A stretch of 64,000 nt of DNA from an uncultured Clostridia bacterium. Its GTDB lineage: Bacteria; Bacillota; Clostridia; CAKSNL01; HGM11501. Shown here one piece after another: positions 58,986 through 64,000 of the stretch. Made by a program: the position numbers and the translations under genes. Below the pieces are notes generated by a model. It worked only from the letters and a program-made list of their open reading frames with translations, was not told the DNA's origin and ran no database searches. The stretch covers positions 248,001 to 312,000 of the forward strand of contig CAKSNL010000001.1 of assembly GCA_934476235.1 (NCBI GenBank), read 5' to 3'. The stretch's first letter is position 1, and the number at the start of each line of letters is the position of its first letter.

Positions 58986-59796
58986 TATTTCTTCTGAATA
59001 CGCCGGGCGAGACCCCGGCGTATTTTTTAAATACCTTGCCGAAATAATATTCGTCGTAAAATCCGCACATGGAGGAAATCTCGGAAAGCAGCCCGTCGGT
59101 CGACTCCAAAAGCGATGCGGCGGCGTTGATGCGCACGCTCTGTATGTATTCGGACGGGCTTTTCCCCGTCACCTCCCTGAAAATGCGCCTGAAATTAGCC
59201 TCGGACATTTTTTCGTTTTCCGCAAGAGCCGAAACTTTTATGTTTTCCCCGTAGTGTATATTTATGTATTCTATGCTCTTAAAAAGCCTTTTTCCCGAGC
59301 TTTCGCTGTATTCCGATATCTTGGAAAGGATATATGAAAGCGCCGCTCCCGCGGTGATAAAAAACCTTTCCCCCGAGTCTATAAAGCACCGCCAGAGGTT
59401 TTTAAAAAGCTCCTTTAGCGTCATGTGCACGCCGATATTTAATATCTTTCCCGTTTCGATGCCGAGCGAGCCCAATATCCCGCTCACGTCCGCCCCGGTG
59501 AAGTGGACCCAGTAATAGCCGGTCTTTACACCTTTTCCCGCTTCGTAGATAAATCTCGTGCCGGGCTCCATTATAAGAAGCGAGCCTTTTTGAAGCACGC
59601 CCTTTTTTTCGCCGAAGGATATTCCGATGCTGCCCTCGGTCACATACATAAGATAAAAATCGCGGCGGACATTATTGTTATAAAACCCGTCGTCCGACAA
59701 AACATAGCCGCTGCAATTTGCAATAAGCACCTTCTCGTCGGAGCAAATATCCGCCTCCCCGGCGAATATCCTGTAATACTGATTTCTTACGTTCAT
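58957..59796 (-). CDS. AraC family regulator with cupin sensor domain
   Basis: 279-aa regulator: cupin-like arm about 25-130 (GYYWVHFTG), then two HTH_18 helices (ESGKRLFKSIEYINIHYGENIKVSALAENEKMSEANFRRIFREVTGKSPSEYIQSVRINAA at about 170-230). ATG at 59796 with AAGGTGG. Divergent from the DUF4091 gene, probably controlling it in response to a glycan or sugar. Confidence 0.92.
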   Translation of the reverse strand: MNVRNQYYRIFAGEADICSDEKVLIANCSGYVLSDDGFYNNNVRRDFYLMYVTEGSIGISFGEKKGVLQKGSLLIMEPGTRFIYEAGKGVKTGYYWVHFTGADVSGILGSLGIETGKILNIGVHMTLKELFKNLWRCFIDSGERFFITAGAALSYILSKISEYSESSGKRLFKSIEYINIHYGENIKVSALAENEKMSEANFRRIFREVTGKSPSEYIQSVRINAAASLLESTDGLLSEISSMCGFYDEYYFGKVFKKYAGVSPGVFRRNIKGKNRDFR

Positions 59797-59825
59797 AAGA
59801 CCACCTTGCGAAAAATACATTTTTT

Positions 59826-59847
59826 GATTGCATATTACATTGCAATC
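59826..59847. promoter_or_regulatory. Inverted repeat in the AraC/DUF4091 gap
   Basis: GATTGCA (59826-59832) and TGCAATC (59841-59847), perfect 7-bp arms with an 8-base spacer, overlapping the -35 box of the DUF4091 gene. A candidate binding site for the divergent AraC protein. The core ATTGCA/TGCAAT resembles half-sites of the sRNA boxes. Confidence 0.5.
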
Positions 59848-59868
59848 CCCTATTTATTATGTTACATT
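59840..59868 (+). promoter_or_regulatory. Promoter of the DUF4091 gene
   Basis: TTGCAA (59840-59845), 17-bp spacer, TACATT (59863-59868). Confidence 0.65.
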
Positions 59869-59908
59869 AAATTTATCAAAATGTCAATATATAAAGGAGA
59901 AGAATAAA

Positions 59909-61537
59909 ATGTATACCGTTTTAAAAGAAGTATCGTCTTTGGATAAAATCCGTTCTTTTGCGGATCTTGCATCACCTTTTAAAAAATTCACACTTCTTTC
60001 GGGCGGGCATTACGCTTATCAGATAGCGGTAACGGGGCATGACGCGGCTTTCGGCTTAAAAGTAGTATCTCCGCTCGAAAAATACATAAAGCTATACTCT
60101 GTAAAGTCCGTTCCGATGGACAGACCCTGCTATATCGGAAGTAAGGACACGGACCTTTTTTTGTCCCGCACTCCCTGCCTGATGCCTGACCTTTTGGAGC
60201 CCATAGAAATGTCAAACGGCATATTAAAGCACTATGACATTATTTCCGCCGTCTGGGTTGACATTAATCTTCCCGGTGACTTTCCCGCCGGCGAATATCC
60301 CATAAAGGTCGAGTTTACACCTCTTGACATCGGCGGTCACTCGTCTCCGGGCGAGACCGTAACCTCCCTTGTCACCGCGACGGTGCTGCCCTTTTCCGTT
60401 CCGGAGCAGAGCACGCTTTTCACACAGTGGTTTCACACCGACTCCATCGCGTCATACTACAACGTCCCGGTATACAGCGAGCGCCACTGGGAGCTTATAG
60501 ATAAATTCATGGCGGAGGCGTCGCGCTGCGGCATTAACGTGATACTGACCCCGGTCATCACTCCCCCGCTTGACACGCTCCCCGGCACGCACAGACCGCT
60601 CACTCAGCTTGTGAAGATCGCAAAGGACGGGGAAAAATACTCCTTTGACTTTTCGCTTCTGGGGCGGTGGATCTCTCTTTGCAAAAAGAACAATATCCCG
60701 CACCTTGAAATTTCGCATCTCTTCTCGCAGTGGGGGCTTCAGTTCACGCCCTCAATTTGGGTGAACGGCTCCTACCTTTTCGACTGGGGCGTAAAGTCTG
60801 ATGATCCTTCGTACAAAGCGTTTTTAGCGCAGTTCCTTCCGGCGCTTCGCGAATATTTAAAATCCGAGGATATGTACAGCGGCGCATACTTCCACATTTC
60901 AGACGAGCCGAACGCCGAGCACATCGAAGCATATATAAACGCAAAGAGGCTTGTAAAGAGCATCCTCCCCGACTGCCGCATTATGGATGCGCTTTCCCAT
61001 GCCGACTTTTTGGACCGCGACGTTATGGACATTCCCGTTCCCTCGCTTGACTCTGTGGAGCCCTTCTTAAAGCGCGACATTTCCGAGCGCTGGGTCTATT
61101 ACTGCTGCGGAGCGGGCTCTCGGTCCAACCGCTACATTTCCATGCAGTCCGCGCGCACAAGAATCCTCGGACTTCAGATGTATAAGTACGGCATAAAAGG
61201 CTTCCTTCACTGGGGCTTTAACTTCTATTACAGCGGGCTTTCGATGTATAAGGTGAATCCGTTTGTCACCACCTCGGCGGACAAATTCTTTCCCTCGGGC
61301 GACCCGTTCAGCGTTTATCCCGGGGCGGACGGACCGCTGCCCTCGCTCCGCGCCCTTGTCTTTTCCGACGCGCTGGGCGACATTGAGCTTTGCCGCCTTT
61401 TGGAGAAAAAGATCGGGAAGGACGCGGTCCTCGCCGCAATCGACTCCGTTTTGGGCTATGAATTGACGTTTGACCATTATCCTTATGAGTCGCACATTAT
61501 CCCCGAGATAACCGAAAAGCTTAAAAGCCTGTTATAA
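59909..61537 (+). CDS. DUF4091-like glycoside-hydrolase-fold protein
   Basis: 542-aa protein of the DUF4091 type. TIM-barrel-like features include FTQWFHTDSIASYYNV, AYFHISDEPNAEHIEAYINAKRLVKS and HWGFNFYYSGLS; the D-E-P motif may hold an acid residue. The N-terminal 170 residues look like a beta domain. No signal peptide, so it acts inside. Divergent from an AraC regulator, the usual arrangement for glycan-degradation loci. Reaction unknown. ATG at 59909 with AAAGGAGAAG. Confidence 0.75.
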   Translation: MYTVLKEVSSLDKIRSFADLASPFKKFTLLSGGHYAYQIAVTGHDAAFGLKVVSPLEKYIKLYSVKSVPMDRPCYIGSKDTDLFLSRTPCLMPDLLEPIEMSNGILKHYDIISAVWVDINLPGDFPAGEYPIKVEFTPLDIGGHSSPGETVTSLVTATVLPFSVPEQSTLFTQWFHTDSIASYYNVPVYSERHWELIDKFMAEASRCGINVILTPVITPPLDTLPGTHRPLTQLVKIAKDGEKYSFDFSLLGRWISLCKKNNIPHLEISHLFSQWGLQFTPSIWVNGSYLFDWGVKSDDPSYKAFLAQFLPALREYLKSEDMYSGAYFHISDEPNAEHIEAYINAKRLVKSILPDCRIMDALSHADFLDRDVMDIPVPSLDSVEPFLKRDISERWVYYCCGAGSRSNRYISMQSARTRILGLQMYKYGIKGFLHWGFNFYYSGLSMYKVNPFVTTSADKFFPSGDPFSVYPGADGPLPSLRALVFSDALGDIELCRLLEKKIGKDAVLAAIDSVLGYELTFDHYPYESHIIPEITEKLKSLL

Positions 61538-61567
61538 AAAAATCCCGCCTCGAGGCGGGATTTTTTT
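61536..61567. terminator. Bidirectional terminator between DUF4091 gene and ACT gene
   Basis: Perfect palindrome of seven A, TCCCGCCTCGAGGCGGGA, seven T; serves both convergent genes. Confidence 0.95.
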
Positions 61568-62033
61568 ATAATTCATCAAGTCCGTGCAAAAGCGCCTCAC
61601 GCGCCTCGTCAATATGCTCCGAATCCACCGCGGCGTATATCTTTATTTCGCCGGTGGAGATAAGATGTATGTCTATACCGCGCTCATAAAAAAGCTCAAA
61701 TATCTTTGCCGTCACGGCGCCGTTATGGTAAAGCCCGGCACCCGATATAGCGAGCACCGAAATATCCTCTCTTATAACCGTTCTGCCGTCAAAAAATATC
61801 TCATCGCAAAGCATTTTCGCTTTTTCCGTGTCGTCCGATCTTATAACGATTCCAAGGTCTGCGCTTTCATCCTCTATATTCGTGCTCTGAAGCACAAATA
61901 CGATCTTAATACCGCTCTTTGAAAAGAGCGAAAAAAGACGGTACGCCGTTTGAGCCGTTCCGCGGATCCCGCTCGCCGAAATCAGCGTGCAGCCGGGTAT
62001 TTTCTCAATTCTTGATATGTTAAAGCCTTCCAT
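61566..62033 (-). CDS. Stand-alone double-ACT protein resembling the aspartokinase regulatory part
   Basis: 155-aa protein with two ACT-type domains. The first (about 10-75) contains GCTLISASGIRGTAQTAYRLFSLFSKSGIKI; the second (about 90-150) begins VLAISGAGLYHNGAVTAKIFELFYERGIDIHLIST, both close to the C-terminal regulatory half of aspartate kinase, but no kinase domain is present. LysC-beta-like subunits exist as alternative products in Bacillus; here it is a separate gene. A threonine- or lysine-binding role is inferred. Confidence 0.82.
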   Translation of the reverse strand: MEGFNISRIEKIPGCTLISASGIRGTAQTAYRLFSLFSKSGIKIVFVLQSTNIEDESADLGIVIRSDDTEKAKMLCDEIFFDGRTVIREDISVLAISGAGLYHNGAVTAKIFELFYERGIDIHLISTGEIKIYAAVDSEHIDEAREALLHGLDEL

Positions 62034-62065
62034 AAAACCGTCCCTTTGTCATCTACTTCATATTT

Positions 62066-62094
62066 ATAATATCAAACAAGGTGATAATTGTCAA
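62066..62094 (-). promoter_or_regulatory. Promoter of the ACT gene
   Basis: Minus-strand TTGACA (62089-62094), 17-bp spacer, TATTAT (62066-62071). Confidence 0.8.
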
Positions 62095-62110
62095 CAATTA
62101 AGTATTCCAT

Positions 62111-62139
62111 TTTAAAGCACTTTGTGCTATATTTATAAT
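62111..62139 (+). promoter_or_regulatory. Promoter of the HAD phosphatase gene
   Basis: TTTAAA (62111-62116), 17-bp spacer, TATAAT (62134-62139). The spacer region holds a small inverted repeat AGCAC TTT GTGCT (62116-62128) that could be an operator. Confidence 0.6.
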
Positions 62140-62167
62140 ATGATATTTTTTTAAGAAGGTGACTTTT

Positions 62168-62815
62168 TTGTATAAATATATTCTTTTTGACCTTGACGGG
62201 ACGCTCACGGATTCTGCTCCCGGCATCATAAACTGCATTAAGTACGCGTGCGGCAAAATGGGGATAAGCTGCCCTTCGGACGGGGCTCTTTCAGCCTTCG
62301 TCGGTCCTCCGCTTCTTGCCATGATGCAAAAGACCTTTTCCCTTTCGGACTCCGACTCTGAAAAAATGCTCGCCTTTTACCGCGAGCGGTTCTCAAGAGT
62401 AGGGCTCTTTGAAAACAGCGTCTACCCGGGCGTTCACGAAATGCTCGCCTCGGCAAAGAAGGCGGGCAAAAAGCTTGCACTTGCGACAAGTAAGCCCGAG
62501 GTCTACGCCGTAAGGATACTTGAAAAATTTTCCCTTCTTGAATATTTTGACGCGGTGACCGGAAGTGAGCTTTCCGGCGCCCATGTCGAAAAGAAGGACG
62601 TTATGGCAATGTCCATGAAAAAGCTTTCTGCCGAAAAAGCGGAAACATTAATGGTCGGCGACAGGAAATATGACCTGGAAGCAGCAAACGCACTCGGCGT
62701 GGACGCGCTTTTCGTGTCATACGGCTACGCCGCTCCCGGAGAGGAGCTTCCCTTTTTCCCGAGGTTTACCGCCGCGAGTGCGTGCGATGCCGAAAAAATC
62801 ATACTCTCCAAATAA
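62168..62815 (+). CDS. HAD-family hydrolase, phosphoglycolate phosphatase-like
   Basis: 215-aa HAD superfamily: motif I LFDLDGTLTDS, motif II threonine in LALATSKPEVYA, motif III lysine region and motif IV MVGDRKYDLEAA. C2-type cap between. Similar to Gph/YrfG-type phosphatases; natural substrate unknown. Start TTG at 62168 with AAGAAGGTGA; an upstream GTG is inside the SD. Confidence 0.9.
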   Translation: MYKYILFDLDGTLTDSAPGIINCIKYACGKMGISCPSDGALSAFVGPPLLAMMQKTFSLSDSDSEKMLAFYRERFSRVGLFENSVYPGVHEMLASAKKAGKKLALATSKPEVYAVRILEKFSLLEYFDAVTGSELSGAHVEKKDVMAMSMKKLSAEKAETLMVGDRKYDLEAANALGVDALFVSYGYAAPGEELPFFPRFTAASACDAEKIILSK

Positions 62816-62836
62816 TATAGATATATCTAAATATAT

Positions 62837-62860
62837 AAATACAGCCCGCAGGCTGTATTT
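62837..62860. terminator. Terminator shared by the HAD and Fur-family genes
   Basis: 10-bp stem AAATACAGCC/GGCTGTATTT with CGCA loop, T-rich on both sides. Confidence 0.85.
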
Positions 62861-63269
62861 ATTTTGCACATTTTTTGCAAAGTCCGTATATAATGCTGCC
62901 CTCACAGCTTAACTTAAATCCATGCTCGGAATAAAGGTGGGAAGAAAGCTCCTCCATAAAGTGACAATCTAAATGATACACCTCTTTGCACCTTGTGCAT
63001 TTTAAGTGAAGATGACCCTTGCAATGCCCGCTGTTCCCGGCAAACTGGTACACGGCGGACTCTCCTTTTTCAGAAACGTATTTTATCAAAAGTCCGTCCT
63101 TCTCAAGCCTTGAGAGGATTCTGTAGACCGTGGACTCAGAAATTCCGGAATCATGCTCCCTTGCAGACGAAAGAATTTCAGAAGCGCTCAAGGTCTTCCC
63201 CCCGCTCTTTTCAAATATACATGTCACAAGCTCTCTTGCCTTTGTGTTGTATCCTTTTCTTTCAGGCAT
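62859..63269 (-). CDS. Fur family metalloregulator, probably Zur
   Basis: 136-aa Fur-family repressor: winged helix with SASEILSSAREHDSGISESTVYRILSRLEKDGL (about 25-57) and dimerisation domain with KGHLHLKCTRCKEVYHLDCHF plus a C-terminal CKKC, giving the structural zinc cysteines. Divergent from a zinc-type ABC binding protein, which suggests Zur. ATG at 63269 with AAGAGGTGATTTTG. Confidence 0.85.
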   Translation of the reverse strand: MPERKGYNTKARELVTCIFEKSGGKTLSASEILSSAREHDSGISESTVYRILSRLEKDGLLIKYVSEKGESAVYQFAGNSGHCKGHLHLKCTRCKEVYHLDCHFMEELSSHLYSEHGFKLSCEGSIIYGLCKKCAK

Positions 63270-63288
63270 CAAAATCACCTCTTAATAT

Positions 63289-63317
63289 ATAATAGCATTT
63301 TCTTTTTTCCAAGTCAA
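63289..63317 (-). promoter_or_regulatory. Promoter of the Fur-family gene
   Basis: Minus-strand TTGACT (63312-63317), 17-bp spacer, TATTAT (63289-63294). Confidence 0.7.
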
Positions 63318-63321
63318 GCTA

Positions 63322-63350
63322 TTGACTTTTTTGCATTTCGGTGTTATAAT
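63322..63350 (+). promoter_or_regulatory. Promoter of the zinc-type binding protein gene
   Basis: TTGACT (63322-63327), 17-bp spacer, TATAAT (63345-63350). Four bases separate its -35 box from that of the divergent promoter. Confidence 0.8.
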
Positions 63351-63354
63351 GTGA

Positions 63355-63375
63355 AATTGCAAGCAGTTTGCATTT
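63355..63375. promoter_or_regulatory. Possible Zur-type operator at the TSS
   Basis: Imperfect inverted repeat around AATTGCAAG...TTTGCATTT immediately downstream of the -10 box, overlapping the predicted transcription start. A repressor bound here would block the znuA-like promoter. Confidence 0.45.
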
Positions 63376-63386
63376 TGGAGGTAAAT

Positions 63387-64000
63387 ATGAAAATAAAAAA
63401 ACTTCATGCGGTCATCACCGCAGTTATCATGGCTTTGTGCCTTACTTCATGTGAGAAAGCACCGGATAATGAAGGCACCCTGCCGACGGTCAGCGTCACG
63501 ATAGCCCCGCTTTCGGAATTTGTTTCGCGCATTTCGGGCGGCACGGTAAATGTAAACATCGTCGTTCCGACCGGAGCCGACCCCGAAAGCTACGACCCTT
63601 CGATAGACGATATCAAGGCTCTGTCGGACAGCGAAATTTATTTCACGGTCGGCGTTCCGTCCGAGGAAAACTCAATCCTTCCGATGGCGGATGAAAAAAC
63701 GAAAATCGTGCACTTGGAGGACGCGGTAAGAGAAGCCGTCCCCGACCTTTATATAGGGGACGAGCGCGACCCGCACATCTGGCTTTCGGCTGACCGTGCG
63801 GTCATAATGGCGGAGAAAATAAGGGACGTTCTTTCGGAGTTCTATCCCGAATCCGCCGCTCTTTATGAAAAAAACGCGGCGGACTATATAAATGAAATTA
63901 AAGATTCAAAGCTCTACGCCGAAAATGTATTATCGGATATCAAAAACCGCACAATAATCGTATACCATCCGGCGTTCGGATATTTCTGCAACGAGCACGC
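63387..64000 (+). CDS. Zinc/manganese ABC transporter substrate-binding lipoprotein (partial, cut by window end)
   Basis: Start ATG at 63387 after GGAGG. Lipobox LTSC follows a hydrophobic signal (MKIKKLHAVITAVIMALC). Mature protein has VTIAPLSEFVSRISGGTVNVNIVVPTGADPESYDP, DERDPHIWLSADRA and the late YHPAFGYFCNEH, the cluster A-I (ZnuA/TroA) metal-ligand histidine segments. About 204 codons are inside the window; the end and the likely ABC partner genes lie beyond 64000. Confidence 0.9.
   Translation, partial: MKIKKLHAVITAVIMALCLTSCEKAPDNEGTLPTVSVTIAPLSEFVSRISGGTVNVNIVVPTGADPESYDPSIDDIKALSDSEIYFTVGVPSEENSILPMADEKTKIVHLEDAVREAVPDLYIGDERDPHIWLSADRAVIMAEKIRDVLSEFYPESAALYEKNAADYINEIKDSKLYAENVLSDIKNRTIIVYHPAFGYFCNEH

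Noticed and set aside
1..64000. Long frames antisense to many genes (for example opposite glnS, rbgA and valS).
   Set aside because: They lack SDs, overlap strongly supported genes, and are the expected mirror frames of moderately GC-rich coding DNA.
1..64000. CRISPR arrays, insertion sequences, attachment sites, tRNA or rRNA genes.
   Set aside because: No repeat-spacer pattern, transposase, integrase or RNA gene signature was seen; repeats found were limited to hairpins and the sRNA duplication.

Overview
The window looks like chromosome from an anaerobic, spore-forming, low-to-moderate GC Firmicute (class Clostridia, probably an uncultured gut lineage). The evidence is sporulation genes (sigK with an intact pro-sequence, spoIIP, ytxC-like, an alpha/beta SASP, a LysM-GH18 spore hydrolase, a SleB-like hydrolase), Gram-positive gene orders (ylxM-ffh-rpsP-khpA-rimM-trmD-rplS-rbgA-rnhB-yraN), single-chain glycyl-tRNA synthetase and long clostridial GluRS. 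No phage, transposase, CRISPR array, rRNA or tRNA was seen. Most promoters I can read are sigma-A type, nearly all with an exact 17-bp spacer and often with TTGCAA as the -35 box. Many genes start with TTG behind a good Shine-Dalgarno (SD) sequence.

Layout: 1-1808 broken lipoprotein and GlnRS; 1831-8050 GluRS, aminotransferase, M19 dipeptidase, RseC-like, MntP, S41 protease; 8109-13947 ribosome-biogenesis and SRP operon; 14021-18666 L,D-transpeptidase, AzlCD, YgjP-like peptidase, PstS-like membrane protein, PNPOx-like protein; 18746-19137 twin small-RNA locus; 19145-22482 carbohydrate genes (trehalase-like, sugar isomerase, Gfo/Idh/MocA); 22586-25648 AEC transporter, 43-residue membrane protein, radical SAM protein, RNase III, ACP; 25744-30418 sigK, C39-like, GerMN lipoprotein, two-component system; 30665-35235 YabE-like, SpoIIP, regulators and lipoprotein; 35260-38568 amino-acid ABC transporter and MscS; 38640-46465 GH42, FAD oxidoreductase, Spx/ArsC-like, zinc-ribbon protein, EF-P, M24 peptidase, GlmM, QueT-like; 46552-50923 nucleotidyltransferase, SASP, YtxC-like, GME-fold-like, spore hydrolase; 50883-58086 FolC, ValRS, membrane proteins, GlyRS, SDR; 58176-64000 SleB-like, AraC with a DUF4091 protein, ACT protein, HAD phosphatase, Fur/Zur and a zinc-type ABC binding protein cut by the window end.

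The most unusual element is a pair of near-identical minus-strand small-RNA genes at 18746-18819 and 18975-19048. Each has a TTGCAA-17-TATAAT promoter, a roughly 74-nt transcript, an unpaired anti-Shine-Dalgarno run (CCCUCCUUU) and an intrinsic terminator. The two terminator stems differ at five positions, and every difference keeps pairing only if the minus strand is transcribed. Both copies carry the same upstream ATTGCAC-N20-GTGCAAT box. Part of that box recurs, 22 of 25 bases identical, just upstream of the promoter of the nearby gfo/isomerase genes. I infer a carbohydrate-responsive twin sRNA that targets ribosome binding sites; this is untested.
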